From: CAWFLT01 sp963816795
GTDB taxonomy: Bacteria; Acidobacteriota; Vicinamibacteria; Vicinamibacterales; SCN-69-37
Length of the DNA stretch: 64,000 nt
Assembly (NCBI GenBank): GCA_963816795.1
Contig: CAWFLT010000011.1
Span: forward strand, 186,001 to 250,000
Direction: 5' to 3'
The stretch's first letter is position 1. Each line of letters begins with the position of its first letter. Shown here in pieces: positions 9,804 to 21,455 of the stretch. The notes below the pieces were generated by a model. That model saw only the letters and a list, made by a program, of their open reading frames with translations, made no database searches and was not told the DNA's origin. A program made the position numbers and the translations under genes.

Positions 9804-9880
9804 TGGTCGGGGCGAGTGGATTCGAACCACCGACCCCTCGGTCCCGAACCGAGTGCTCTACCAGGCTGAGCCACGCCCCG
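9804..9880 (-). tRNA. tRNA-Pro (anticodon CGG)
   Basis: 77-nt cloverleaf on the minus strand. The acceptor stem CGGGGCG pairs with CGCCCCG, the discriminator is A, and CCA is encoded. D-arm GGCTCAGCCTGGTAGAGC; anticodon arm CTCGG-TTCGGGA-CCGAG with CGG at positions 34-36; T-arm with GGTTCGAATCC. It decodes CCG proline codons, which are common in this GC-rich genome. The region 9881-9987 before surE shows no further feature. Confidence 0.97.
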
Positions 9881-9987
9881 ACAACCGACCTATCTTATCC
9901 CATCGAAGAAACCCATTCCAAACCTTCAACCCTTCACGGGCTTCACGTTGAGGGTTTTGTGGACATGGATGCAGCGAGACGGGCGCC

Positions 9988-10740
9988 TTACTTCTCGACC
10001 ATCGGCTCCATCAGTGCGGCGACGACGCCGAGCGCGTCGTGATCGGTCAGGTCCGGCTGGAGCGGCGTCACCGACACGTAGCCGTCCATGATCGCCTGGC
10101 GATCCGACCGATCGTCGGGCTCCCAGTCGTCCTGCGCTTCTTCGATCCAGAAGTAGGCGCGGCCGCGCGGATCGAGCCGGCGATCGATCTTCGTCACGTG
10201 GTTGCGCTTGGCCTGCACCGTCACGCGGAGGCCCTTCGGCGCGCCGAGCGGGACGTTGACGTTCAGGAACGTGCGCGGCGGCAGGGGCTTTTCGAGGATC
10301 GCGCCCGCGAGCGCGGCCGCCGTGGCGGCCGCGTGTCCGAAGTGCCACTCCCCCTTCGTGAACTGCAGCGACACCGCGATCGCCGGATACCCAAGGAGGG
10401 CGCCTTCGAGGGCCCCGGCGACGGTGCCGGAATACGTCACATCGTCACCCACATTCAGGCCGCGGTTGATGCCCGAGACGACGAGGTCGGGCGGACCGTC
10501 GAGGACTTCGTCGATGCCGACGTTGACGCAATCGGTTGGCGTGCCGTCGACGCAATAGACACGCTCGCGGATCTGATCGAGCCGGAGCGGCCGGCGCAGG
10601 GTGAGCGCGTGTCCGACCGCGCTCGCTTCGTTCTGGGGCGCGACAATCGTGACCTCGCCGAGCGGGGCCAGCGCCGCGGCCAGCGCTTCGATGCCGGTCG
10701 AGAAATACCCGTCGTCATTGGTGACAAGAATTCTTCGCAT
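9988..10740 (-). CDS. surE: 5'/3'-nucleotidase SurE
   Basis: SurE survival protein, a metal-dependent nucleoside monophosphate phosphatase in the cytoplasm. ATG 10740 gives MRRILVTNDDGYFSTGIEAL, the metal-binding N-terminus (Asp-Asp plus nearby Ser/Thr). SGINRGLNVGDDVTYSGTVA, with the family Asn and Ser-Gly-Thr loop, follows at about residue 90, and VDGTPTDCV at about 68. The 250-residue length is typical. No strong RBS is seen. The gene is divergent from the symporter at 10878. Confidence 0.95.
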   Translation of the reverse strand: MRRILVTNDDGYFSTGIEALAAALAPLGEVTIVAPQNEASAVGHALTLRRPLRLDQIRERVYCVDGTPTDCVNVGIDEVLDGPPDLVVSGINRGLNVGDDVTYSGTVAGALEGALLGYPAIAVSLQFTKGEWHFGHAAATAAALAGAILEKPLPPRTFLNVNVPLGAPKGLRVTVQAKRNHVTKIDRRLDPRGRAYFWIEEAQDDWEPDDRSDRQAIMDGYVSVTPLQPDLTDHDALGVVAALMEPMVEK

Positions 10741-10877
10741 GTAGACAGAAATTCTACCGCCCTTTGCGCGTTCATGTTTTTCGGGGAAAACGGCTGCCGG
10801 GCGTGCGCCGCCGGTATAATCGCGCGCGAGGTTCCCGCTATCCGCTTTCCCCCGGCATCTGCGACGCGCTGGCCGAC

Positions 10878-12233
10878 GTGACACCCCTCCTGGTCCTGCT
10901 GATCGCGTACTCGATCGGCCTGGTCGTGCTGGGCACGTGGGTGGGCCGCCGCGTGCGGCTCTGCGCGGATTTCTTTGTCGCCGGCCGATCGCTCGGGCCG
11001 GGCCTCATCTTTGCGACCTTTCTTGCCGCCAACATCGGCGTCGGATCGACCGTCGGCGCCACCGGCTACGCGTATCGCGACGGGGCGGCCGCCTGGTGGT
11101 GGAACGGCAGCGCGGGGCTGGGCTCGCTCGTGCTCGCGTTCTGGGTCGGTCCACGCCTGTGGCGGCAGGCCGACTCGCTCGGGTTCCTGACCGTCGGCGA
11201 TTTTCTCGAGCACCACTACGGCCGCGCGGTGCGAGGGTTGGCGGCGGCGATCATCTGGGCCGGCAGCTTCCTGATCCTGTGCACGCAGTTCAGGGGCGCC
11301 GCCGAAATCCTGCAGCGTGTCAGCGGCTGGCCGCTGGCGGCCGGGACGCTCGTCGTGAGCCTGACGACGATGGCCTACGTCGTGGCGGGCGGATTGCGAA
11401 GCGCCGCGTGGGTGAACGCGGTCCAGCTCACCATCAAACTCGCGGGTCTTGGCATCGCGGCGCCGATCGTCGCCGGCGCCGCGGGCGCCGACCTGTCCCT
11501 GAGCGGTGAGACGAGCTTCTGGACCGGCACGACGGTGGGCTGGCACACGCTCTTCCTGCTCGGCCCGGCCTTCTTCCTGTCGCCGGGCCTGATCCAGAAA
11601 GCGTACGGCGCCAGGGACGCGTCCGTGCTCCGGCGTGGCGTCGCCTGGAACGGTCTCGCCCTGCTCGTCTTTGCGTGGGTGCCGGTGCTCATCGGGCTCA
11701 CTGCCCGCGCGCTCCATCCGGGTCTCGAGCGCCCCGAGATGGCGCTGCCCGTGGTCCTTGCCGAGGACGTCCCGCCGATGATCGGCGCGCTCGGGCTCGT
11801 CGCCATTTTCTCAGCGGCGTTGAGCGCGGCCGACGCGGTGCTGGTGATGCTCGCCACGTCCGGCGCGCGGGATATCTATCGCGGGTTCCTGCGTCCGAAC
11901 GCGAGCGATCGCGACGTCCTGTTCATCGCGCGCGCCCTGACCGTGTTCGGCGCGCTCGCCGGCTTTGCCCTGACCTTCGTGCTCGACAGCGTCGGCAGCG
12001 CGCTCACGCTGTTCTATCAGTTGATGGTCGTGACCCTGTTCGCGCCGATCCTCGGCGGCCTGTTTCTCCCGCGGGCCAGCCGCTGGAGTGCGCTCGCCGC
12101 GATGCTCGTCGGCGTCGCCACGCTCGTGACGACGCACCTCGCGACCGGCGGCGCCGGCTACGGCTGGGCCGCGCCGCATTTTCTCGGGCTGATCACCAGC
12201 GGACTGACCTATCTGATCCTGGCGATGTTCTAA
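10878..12233 (+). CDS. Sodium:solute symporter family transporter (SSS/SLC5-like)
   Basis: Polytopic inner-membrane symporter that would import a solute with Na+. I place the start at GTG 10878 (VTPLLVLLIAYSIGLVVLG), which leaves a short N-terminus before TM1 as is normal for the family; the frame is open further upstream. Markers are DFFVAGRSLGPGL, ATFLAANIGVGSTVGATGYA (Na+-site helix) and IFSAALSAADAVLVMLAT near helix 8. About 12-13 helices in 451 residues. A perfect TATAAT sits at 10815-10820 without a clear -35. The substrate cannot be deduced. It ends directly at a hairpin terminator. Confidence 0.88.
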   Translation: MTPLLVLLIAYSIGLVVLGTWVGRRVRLCADFFVAGRSLGPGLIFATFLAANIGVGSTVGATGYAYRDGAAAWWWNGSAGLGSLVLAFWVGPRLWRQADSLGFLTVGDFLEHHYGRAVRGLAAAIIWAGSFLILCTQFRGAAEILQRVSGWPLAAGTLVVSLTTMAYVVAGGLRSAAWVNAVQLTIKLAGLGIAAPIVAGAAGADLSLSGETSFWTGTTVGWHTLFLLGPAFFLSPGLIQKAYGARDASVLRRGVAWNGLALLVFAWVPVLIGLTARALHPGLERPEMALPVVLAEDVPPMIGALGLVAIFSAALSAADAVLVMLATSGARDIYRGFLRPNASDRDVLFIARALTVFGALAGFALTFVLDSVGSALTLFYQLMVVTLFAPILGGLFLPRASRWSALAAMLVGVATLVTTHLATGGAGYGWAAPHFLGLITSGLTYLILAMF

Positions 12234-12318
12234 AACGACATCGGGTGTCGTTTTGTCCGCGGCTCTCAGCCCGAGCCGCGCTCCGTACCCGCGGCTGGAA
12301 GAAACGACACCCGATGTC
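12232..12318. terminator. Nested bidirectional terminator between convergent genes
   Basis: AAAACGACA (12232-12240) and TGTCGTTTT (12246-12254) form a short A/T-flanked hairpin overlapping the symporter stop. In addition, the 17-bp segment 12237-12253 is repeated as its exact reverse complement at 12302-12318, enclosing about 48 bp that includes GCGGCT...AGCCGC pairing. The second arm ends at the stop codon of the convergent HAD gene. The arrangement suits termination in both directions. Confidence 0.75.
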
Positions 12319-13063
12319 TTAGTTCCCCCGCCGCAGTCCTGTGTTCGACTTCGTCCGCAGGCCGAACAACGTGCGGAGCCGATCCAGCAGGCTGCCGTCC
12401 TGCTCCTTGTCGGCCTCGATCAGGGTATTCAGGCAATCGGCCACCGTGGGCGCCACGGCGATACCGAGCCGGCGGGACGAGATGGGCACCGACTCCTGGG
12501 GGCCGCGCCAGATCAGCACGGCTCCCGCTTTCGATTCGAGCACGACGTCGAGACAGTTGTCGGTCCGGTCGTCGACGACGACGTCGAGGTCGAGCGCGCT
12601 GGCCAGCCGGCCGCGCGACCCGTGCATGACGAACACGCTCGGCATCGGGAACCCCATGCGCGCGAGCCAGCGTTGCGTTTGCCGCTGGACGGTGCGGCCC
12701 GCCGAACGTGGGCGGCTGGTGACGAACAGCACTTCCCACTTGCGCTCGTCGGCGATCGCCGCCAGGCGCGCGATCGCGCCCGATTCGATCTCGGTGAGGC
12801 TCTCCCAGAAGTCCTCGCGCGCCGCGATCTGTTTCCAGATCGCCTCCGCCTGCCGGCGGTCGACCGCCATGGTCGTGAGTGCCGGCGCGGCGGGGAGATC
12901 CTGGGGCGGCCGCTCCGTCTCGGTGTCGGCGGGCGGCGAGGCGCCGACGTCCGCGTTGCGCATGGCCGCGGCGTCGAGCTCCGGGTACATCCGGATCGCC
13001 GTCGGTGACGAAGGGCGTGTGGAGATCGGCGAGGACGCCGTCCAGATCGAAGGCGATGCGCAT
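12319..13063 (-). CDS. HAD-superfamily hydrolase, frameshifted
   Basis: HAD-like protein. ATG 13063 opens with MRIAFDLDGVLADLHTPFV, the class motif I (DxDGV) with the nucleophile and acid Asp. After a frame change near 12995 the rest continues as RMYPELDAAAMRN, LFVTSRPRSAGRTVQRQT (motif II region) and DLDVVVDDRTDNCLDVV (motif III/IV Asp pair). Start-to-stop length leaves a remainder of one base, consistent with a single inserted base. The C-terminal 50 residues contain no known domain. It lies 7 bp after terC on the same strand, so they are probably cotranscribed. Substrate unknown; a nucleotidase-like role is possible. Confidence 0.7.
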
Positions 13064-13070
13064 CGTGTCG

Positions 13071-13781
13071 TCAGCTGTGGGTCGGCGATTCAGGCACGTG
13101 CGGTCCCTGCGCACGAGCGTAGAGGTACGACGCGAGGAAGATGACGGCGATGCGCGCCAAGCGAAATCGTCTTGGGGACTTCCCAACCGATCCAGTGGAC
13201 TTGGTGCAGCGTACTCCAGGAGGAGCTTGATGCCCGACCCAGCCGATGATGACGAACGCGCCATCGACGATCGCCGGGTATTTTCGGATGAGCTCGATGA
13301 GCTGGCCGGCGACGATGCGCATGGCGACAATGCCGAGGACGCCACCCAGCACGACCACCCAGGTCTTGCGCGACATCGCCACGGCGACCAGGATCGAGTC
13401 GATCGAGAACGCCAGGTTGACGACCTCGACGCGGACGACCGTCGACCAGAACGCGGACAGCCCGAGCATCGGCTTGGCCTTGGGCGGCGCGTTGCCGTGG
13501 CTTCCCTGCTGCCGGCTCTTGAAGTGGACGGCGGTCAGATACACCAGATAGAGGCCGCCGACGAGCTTCACCCACGCGACGCTGATGAGATAGGCGGCCA
13601 GCAGGGTGGCGAGAATCCGGAAGGCGAACCCGCCGACCAGGCCATAGCGGAGCGCCTTCTGGTGATCGGCCCGGGGCAACCCGAGCACCATGATGGCCAT
13701 CACCAGCGCGTTGTCGGCGCTGAGGAGCCCTTCGAGGAGGACGAGGACGCCGATGGTAGCGAGATCTTGAAGTTCGAACAC
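13071..13781 (-). CDS. TerC/YjbE-family integral membrane protein, C-terminus frameshifted
   Basis: TerC-family membrane protein of the type linked to metal (manganese) export or tellurium resistance. GTG 13781 begins MFELQDLATIGVLVLLEGLL. The family signatures SADNALVMAIMVLG and LAFSIDSILVAVAMSRKTW, with their membrane Asp residues, are present. Within 13140-13240 the homologous C-terminus is spread over three frames (IKLLLEY, LHQVHWIGWEVPKTISLG, IAVIFLASYLYAR). Three +1 shifts sum to zero, so the frame appears closed, but the printed residues after GWVG are wrong. Expected about 235 residues. Confidence 0.82.
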   Translation of the reverse strand: MFELQDLATIGVLVLLEGLLSADNALVMAIMVLGLPRADHQKALRYGLVGGFAFRILATLLAAYLISVAWVKLVGGLYLVYLTAVHFKSRQQGSHGNAPPKAKPMLGLSAFWSTVVRVEVVNLAFSIDSILVAVAMSRKTWVVVLGGVLGIVAMRIVAGQLIELIRKYPAIVDGAFVIIGWVGHQAPPGVRCTKSTGSVGKSPRRFRLARIAVIFLASYLYARAQGPHVPESPTHS

Positions 13782-13888
13782 AGGCGCAGAGAGCGCCTCC
13801 AGTATTGGCCGAACCGGGGGGCGCTGTCATGCAGAACCGCATCGCGCTAACATCGGAGCAGGGCTGATCCGCCTGCCTAGAGCCGTTG

Positions 13889-14818
13889 ATGGAATTCAAG
13901 GACTACTACGCCACGCTTGGGGTCGCGAAGACCGCGTCCGCCGACGAGATCAAACGCGCCTACCGCAAGCTGGCGCGGAAGCACCATCCCGACCTCAATC
14001 CCGGCGACAAGGCCGCCGAAGCCAAGTTCAAGGACGTGAACGAGGCCAACGAGGTCCTGGGTGATGCCGAGAAGCGACAGAAATACGATGACCTCGGCGC
14101 CAATTGGCGCTCCTACGAACAGGCTCCCCCGACCGGCGGCACCAGCTACCGCACGATGACGCCGGAGGAGATGCAGGAGATCTTCGGCGGGGGCGGCCAG
14201 GGCGAAAACGATCCCTTCTCGAGCTTCTTCCACACGTTTTTCGGCGGGCGTGGCCCTGGCGCCGGGACCGGCCGACCGGGGCGGGTGCGCCGCGGCCAGG
14301 ATCTGGACTATGCGGTCGATCTCACCCTCGAAGACGCGTTCAAAGGCACGACGCGCCGGGTGATGATCGGCACCAACGGCAGCGACCGCACGGTGGAAGT
14401 GCGGATTCCTGCCGGCGTGAGCGACGGCATGCGCGTCCGCGCGGCGGGCGAAGGCACGTCGGCCCAGGGCGGCGCGAGCGGCGATCTCTACCTGCACGTC
14501 CGCGTCCTGCCGCACGGACGATTCGAGCGGCGCGGTCCGGATCTGTTCGTCAAGGCGCCGGTGCCGGTGCGCGATTGCGGTGCTCGGTGGCACCGTCTCC
14601 GTGCCCACGCTGGCGGGATCGACGCTGCGCCTCAGAATTCCCGAGTTGACGCCCAACGGCCGGGTGTTCCGGCTCAAGCGGCACGGCATGCCATCGGTCG
14701 GCAAGTCCATCGAACGCGGCGACCTGTACGCGACGGTCGAAATCGAGATTCCCTCCCAACTCGGTCCCGACGAGCGCCGGCACTACGAGGCCCTCAAGAA
14801 ACTCGCGGAGGACGGCGG

Positions 14819-14822
<4 letters not shown>
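13889..14822 (+). CDS. cbpA: DnaJ-class chaperone (CbpA-like, no zinc finger), frameshifted
   Basis: Hsp40 co-chaperone that stimulates DnaK. ATG 13889. J domain at residues 4-68 (DYYATLGVAKTASADEIKRA, HPD in KHHPDLNPGD), a Gly/Phe-rich linker (FGGGGQG, FFGGRGPG), then the two C-terminal beta domains (GQDLDYAVDLTLEDAFKGT, VLGGTVSVPTLAGSTLRLRI). No CxxCxGxG zinc repeats, so CbpA rather than DnaJ type. Near 14570 one extra base breaks the frame between VKAPVPV and AIAVLGGT; the length remainder of one supports an insertion. Its TGA overlaps the clpB ATG (ATGA), so the two chaperones form an operon. Confidence 0.85.
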
Positions 14823-17429
<2,607 letters not shown>

Positions 17430-17459
17430 TCGCGTCCGGGCCGCTTCCTCCGAGAGGTC

Positions 17460-19376
17460 ATGACACCCACGCAGACACCCAGTCGACCGCCGACGCAAAA
17501 GCGGTCGCTGTTCGGACGGCCGTTCTCGCCAGTCTGGCTGATGGCCTCGTTCGTCGCGCTGCTGCTGCTCGCCAACGTGTTCTCGGCGGCCCTCAACAGC
17601 GGCGAGCCGCTGGAGTACTCGGCGTTCAAGGATCTCGTCAAGCAGGGACGCGTCAGCCAGGTGGTCATCGGGCCCGAGCATATTCGCGGCTCGTATCAGG
17701 ACCCGAACAACGCGGCCAAGAACTTCGTCACCGTCAAGGTCGACGACCCTGAGCTCGTCAAGGAACTGCAGGCGCAGAAAGTCCGCTTCGAAGGCGAGCG
17801 GCCGGCCAAGTGGCTGACCGAGCTCGCCGGGTGGGTCATCCCGGTCATCCTCATCATCGCGCTCTATTCCTTCTTCTTCCGCCGGATGAGCGGCGCCGAA
17901 GGCGGCATCATGTCGTTCGCCCGGAGTCGCGCCAAGATCTACGCGGACGACGACGTCAAGGTCAGCTTCGCGGATGTCGCCGGCGTGGACGAAGCCGCCG
18001 AGGAGCTGCGCGAGATCGTCGAGTTCCTGAAGACCCCGAAGAAGTACACGTCGCTGGGCGGCCGGATTCCGAAGGGCGTGCTGCTGGTCGGCCCGCCAGG
18101 CACCGGCAAGACGCTGCTCGCCCGGGCCGTCGCCGGCGAAGCGAAGGTCCCGTACTTCAGCTTGAGCGGATCCGAATTCGTCGAGATGTTCGTCGGCGTC
18201 GGCGCCGCCCGCGTCCGCGATTTGTTCCGCCAGGCCGAGGCCAAGGCGCCCTGCATCGTCTTCATCGACGAGCTCGACGCCCTGGGCAAAGTCCGCATGC
18301 AGTCCCCCATGGGCGGGCACGAGGAGCGCGAGCAGACGTTGAATCAATTGCTCGCGGAGATGGACGGCTTCGACTCGAAGAAGGGCGTGATCATCATGGG
18401 CGCGACGAACCGGCCCGAGGTGCTCGACCCCGCGCTGCTCCGTCCCGGCCGATTCGACCGGCAGGTGCTCGTCGACAAACCGGACGTCAAAGGCCGCGAG
18501 GCCATTCTCAAGATTCACGTCAAGGCCGTGCGGCTGGCGGAGAACGTCGACTTGCGGGTGATTGCCGCACGGACCGCGGGCTTCGCCGGCGCCGACCTCG
18601 CGAATCTGGTGAACGAGGCGACGCTCCTGGCGGCGCGGCGCGACAAGCCGGCCGTCGAGCGCGGCGACTTCGACGAGGCCATCGATCGGATCATCGCCGG
18701 CCTCGAAAAGAAGCGCGTGATGAACCCGCGCGAACGCCGGATCGTCGCGTTTCACGAGTCCGGCCACGCGATCGTCGCCACCGTGCTCCCCAATCTCGAC
18801 CCGGTGCACAAGATCTCGATCGTGCAGCGCGGCTTTGGCGCGCTCGGCTACACGATGCAGCTGCCGCTGGAGGACAAGTACCTGCTGTCGAAGAGCGACC
18901 TCGAGCGTCAGTTGGCCGTCCTGCTCGGCGGCCGGACGGCCGAGGCGATCGTCTTCGGCGAGGTCTCGACCGGCGCCCAGAACGACCTGATGCGCGCCAC
19001 CGACATCGCGCGCGCGATGGTGACCGAATTCGGCATGAGCGACGCCGTCGGCCCGGTCAGTCACGAGGGGCACCGGCGCGCGACGTTCATGGACTCGCCG
19101 TTCGGTCCGGATGCCAATCGCTACGCCGAGGAAACCGCGCGGCTCATCGATGCGGAGGTCAAGCGCATCATCGCCGCGGCGGAGACCAACGCTCACCAGT
19201 TGCTCTCAGAGCACCGCGAGATTCTCGATGAATTGTCGGATCGGCTGCTCGAGAAGGAAGTGATCGAGGGCTACGAGCTGCGCGACATGCTCGGGCTGCC
19301 GTCGCCGCCCGGCCACGGCAGGCATCCAGATCCGCTGCCGCCGCCGGTCGAGCCGGTCAGGATCGACAAGAGCTAG
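17460..19376 (+). CDS. ftsH: ATP-dependent zinc metalloprotease FtsH
   Basis: Membrane-anchored AAA+ protease that degrades misfolded membrane proteins and regulators. ATG 17460 is preceded by GAGAGG. Two TM helices (about residues 24-43 and 120-140) flank the periplasmic domain. AAA module with Walker A GPPGTGKTLLARA, Walker B CIVFIDELDALG and the second region of homology (TNRPEVLDPALLRPGRFDRQ). Zinc site HESGH at about 430 with a distal Asp in the peptidase domain. 638 residues, complete and unshifted. It starts 30 bp after clpB, so a proteostasis cluster cbpA-clpB-ftsH is likely. Confidence 0.97.
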   Translation: MTPTQTPSRPPTQKRSLFGRPFSPVWLMASFVALLLLANVFSAALNSGEPLEYSAFKDLVKQGRVSQVVIGPEHIRGSYQDPNNAAKNFVTVKVDDPELVKELQAQKVRFEGERPAKWLTELAGWVIPVILIIALYSFFFRRMSGAEGGIMSFARSRAKIYADDDVKVSFADVAGVDEAAEELREIVEFLKTPKKYTSLGGRIPKGVLLVGPPGTGKTLLARAVAGEAKVPYFSLSGSEFVEMFVGVGAARVRDLFRQAEAKAPCIVFIDELDALGKVRMQSPMGGHEEREQTLNQLLAEMDGFDSKKGVIIMGATNRPEVLDPALLRPGRFDRQVLVDKPDVKGREAILKIHVKAVRLAENVDLRVIAARTAGFAGADLANLVNEATLLAARRDKPAVERGDFDEAIDRIIAGLEKKRVMNPRERRIVAFHESGHAIVATVLPNLDPVHKISIVQRGFGALGYTMQLPLEDKYLLSKSDLERQLAVLLGGRTAEAIVFGEVSTGAQNDLMRATDIARAMVTEFGMSDAVGPVSHEGHRRATFMDSPFGPDANRYAEETARLIDAEVKRIIAAAETNAHQLLSEHREILDELSDRLLEKEVIEGYELRDMLGLPSPPGHGRHPDPLPPPVEPVRIDKS

Positions 19377-19407
19377 CCTGCAGCTCTCCTCGCCATCTAG
19401 AATTACT

Positions 19408-19446
19408 GGCGCGGGGCCCGCACCGCCCGCGCCTCGGGCCCGCGCC
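19408..19446. terminator. GC-rich hairpin between convergent ftsH and rho
   Basis: GGCGCGGGGCCCG (19408-19420) and CGGGCCCGCGCC (19435-19446) pair with one bulged G around a 14-nt loop. It lies 32 bp after the ftsH stop and before the rho stop, so it can terminate from both sides, although there is no T-tract. Confidence 0.6.
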
Positions 19447-19475
19447 ATCAAGCCGGCGCGGGGTGTCCACTTTGT

Positions 19476-19512
19476 TCTTCTCCGTGCCCTCTAGCCCTTC
19501 TCCGTGTCCTCG
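19476..19512. repeat. Dispersed 37-bp repeat, copy A
   Basis: A 37-bp segment beginning TCTTCTCCGTG and made of two partial direct repeats (CTTCTCCGTG, then CCTCTAGCC, then CTTCTCCGTGTCCTCG). It recurs at 59193-59229 with one mismatch. Both copies sit immediately 3' of a minus-strand gene's stop (rho here). Confidence 0.85.
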
Positions 19513-19514
19513 CT

Positions 19515-20942
19515 CTACGCCATTTTTTGCATCGCCGACAGGAACTCGGCGTTGCTCTTCGTCTTGCCCATCTTGTCGAGGAGCAGTTCCATCGCTTCGA
19601 CGGGAGAAAGGGGCGTCAGCACCTTGCGGAGCACCCAGATGCGATTGAGGTCCTCCTTCGGGATGAGCAGTTCTTCCTTGCGGGTGCCGCTCTTGATGAT
19701 GTCGATCGCCGGGAAGACGCGCTTGTCGACGAGCTTGCGGTCAAGGTGGATTTCCATGTTGCCGGTCCCCTTGAACTCTTCGAAGATCACGTCGTCCATG
19801 CGCGAGCCGGTGTCGATGAGCGCCGTCGACATGATGGTGATCGACCCGCCCTCTTCGATGTTTCGTGCGGCGCCGAAGAAGCGCTTCGGCTTCTGGAGCG
19901 CGTTCGAATCGAGACCGCCCGAGAGCACTTTGCCGGAGGGCGGCGCGACGGTGTTGTAGGCGCGCGCCAGACGAGTCACCGAGTCGAGCAGGATGACGAC
20001 GTCCTTCTTGTGCTCGACCAGGCGCTTGGCCTTTTCGATGACCATCTCGGCCACCTGCACGTGCCGCTGCGCCGGCTCGTCGAAGGTCGACGAGATGACC
20101 TCGCCGCGGACCGAGCGCTGCATGTCGGTGACTTCTTCCGGCCGCTCGTCGATCAGCAGCACGATCAGATACACCTCGGGGTGATTGGTCGTGATCGACT
20201 GCGCGATGCTCTGCAGCAGCATCGTCTTGCCGGTGCGCGGCGGCGCCACGATGAGGCCGCGCTGGCCCTTGCCGATCGGCGTCATCAGGTCCATGACGCG
20301 GCCCGACAGGTTGTCGCCCGACGTCTCGAGACGGAGCCGTTCCTGCGGGTAGAGCGGCGTCAGGTTCTCGAAGAAGAGCTTGTTGCGCGCCTGATCGGGC
20401 GACTCGAAGTTGACCGCTTCGACCTTGATGAGGGCGAAATAGCGCTCCCCGTCCTTGGGCGGCCGAACCTGCCCCGACACCGTGTCGCCGGTCTGCAGGT
20501 CGAACTTGCGAATCTGCGACGGCGAGACGTAGATGTCGTCCGGGCCCGGGAGGTAGTTGTAGTCCGGCGCCCGCAGGAAGCCGAAGCCGTCCGGCAGCAC
20601 CTCGAGCACGCCCTCGGAGAACATGAAGCCACTCTGTTCGGTCTGGGCCTTCAGGATCTGGAAGATGAGATCCTGCTTGCGCATCCCGGTGGCGCCGGCG
20701 ACGTTCAGGTCCTTGGCGATCTGCGTGAGCTTCTGGATGCTCGCGTCTTTCAGATCGTTGATATTGAGGGTTGGCTTCGGCTGACGAGGGGCGTCTTGAG
20801 CGTTAGGTCTGTCGGACTGGGGCTGCGGGGCCTGGACGTCAGCGGGGGTCGCTGCGGCGTCGGACGTCGGTTCCGGCGTCGGGTCAACGACGGCCGATTC
20901 GACAGGCTGTCGCCCTGAGGAGCGTTTTTGATGATGTGCCAT
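19515..20942 (-). CDS. rho: Transcription termination factor Rho
   Basis: Hexameric RNA helicase that ends transcription. ATG 20942 gives MAHHQKRSSGRQPVES. Residues 1-58 are a disordered Pro/Ala/Gln/Asp-rich extension before the usual N-terminal domain (LNINDLKDASIQKLTQIAKD). The RNA-binding cold-shock fold contains GVLEVLPDGFGFLRAPDYNY. Then Walker A APPRTGKTMLLQ, Walker B-like VLLIDERPEEVTDM, the Q-loop and SGGLDSNALQKPKRFFGAAR. About 475 residues. No Shine-Dalgarno precedes the ATG, and the frame is open upstream, so the start is likely but not certain. Convergent with ftsH. Confidence 0.96.
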   Translation of the reverse strand: MAHHQKRSSGRQPVESAVVDPTPEPTSDAAATPADVQAPQPQSDRPNAQDAPRQPKPTLNINDLKDASIQKLTQIAKDLNVAGATGMRKQDLIFQILKAQTEQSGFMFSEGVLEVLPDGFGFLRAPDYNYLPGPDDIYVSPSQIRKFDLQTGDTVSGQVRPPKDGERYFALIKVEAVNFESPDQARNKLFFENLTPLYPQERLRLETSGDNLSGRVMDLMTPIGKGQRGLIVAPPRTGKTMLLQSIAQSITTNHPEVYLIVLLIDERPEEVTDMQRSVRGEVISSTFDEPAQRHVQVAEMVIEKAKRLVEHKKDVVILLDSVTRLARAYNTVAPPSGKVLSGGLDSNALQKPKRFFGAARNIEEGGSITIMSTALIDTGSRMDDVIFEEFKGTGNMEIHLDRKLVDKRVFPAIDIIKSGTRKEELLIPKEDLNRIWVLRKVLTPLSPVEAMELLLDKMGKTKSNAEFLSAMQKMA

Positions 20943-21064
20943 AGGGGTTGGAACGTGACAATTTTTTCTATTTTGGTAGTCGGTTGAGCTGGGAACGGAG
21001 GCGGCCTTCCTAGAAACTGCCGGCCGCGACGAATGGACGAACGCACGAGAGTATAGCACAGTTC

Positions 21065-21433
21065 CTAGTAATTCCCCGGGGATTCGCCGATGGCGGCAAT
21101 CGAGCACCGTGAAATCGGCGTGACGCCCAGCTGTTCTGCCCGGGCAGCAATCCGTCCGTCGTCAGCGCCCGGATTCAGCCAGACGGCCTTGATCCCTTTC
21201 TTCGCGATTTGCTCGATGACCGTCAACCCGACGTCGGGCGTGACGTAGAGCGTCGCTTCGTCGATGTCGCCGGGGTAGTCGAGCACCGACGGGAATGCCG
21301 GCTCCCCTTCCACCCGGGTCTCGTGCGGATTGATCGGAATAACCGTATAGCCGCGAGTCCTGAACGCGCGAACGGCCTTGTTCCCGAATTTCCGCCGATT
21401 CGTTGACGCCCCGATGATAGCGACGATTTTCAT
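21065..21433 (-). CDS. CoA-binding domain protein (YccU-like)
   Basis: 122-residue Rossmann-fold protein of the CoA_binding_2 family. ATG 21433: MKIVAIIGASTNRRKFGNKA has the nucleotide-binding loop, and RGYTVIPINPHE, YVTPDVGLTVIEQIAKKGIK and VWLNPGADD match the family. It probably binds CoA or a related nucleotide in the cytoplasm; no catalytic activity is established for the family. The interval 20943-21064 up to rho shows no gene. Confidence 0.85.
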   Translation of the reverse strand: MKIVAIIGASTNRRKFGNKAVRAFRTRGYTVIPINPHETRVEGEPAFPSVLDYPGDIDEATLYVTPDVGLTVIEQIAKKGIKAVWLNPGADDGRIAARAEQLGVTPISRCSIAAIGESPGNY

Positions 21434-21455
21434 TTGGAGGCTGGAAACTAGGAGC

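Noticed and set aside
9724..9951. Short plus-strand protein frames overlapping tRNA-Pro and the repeats
   Set aside because: They read through the antisense of the tRNA and repeat units; such peptides are common false calls next to tRNA genes.
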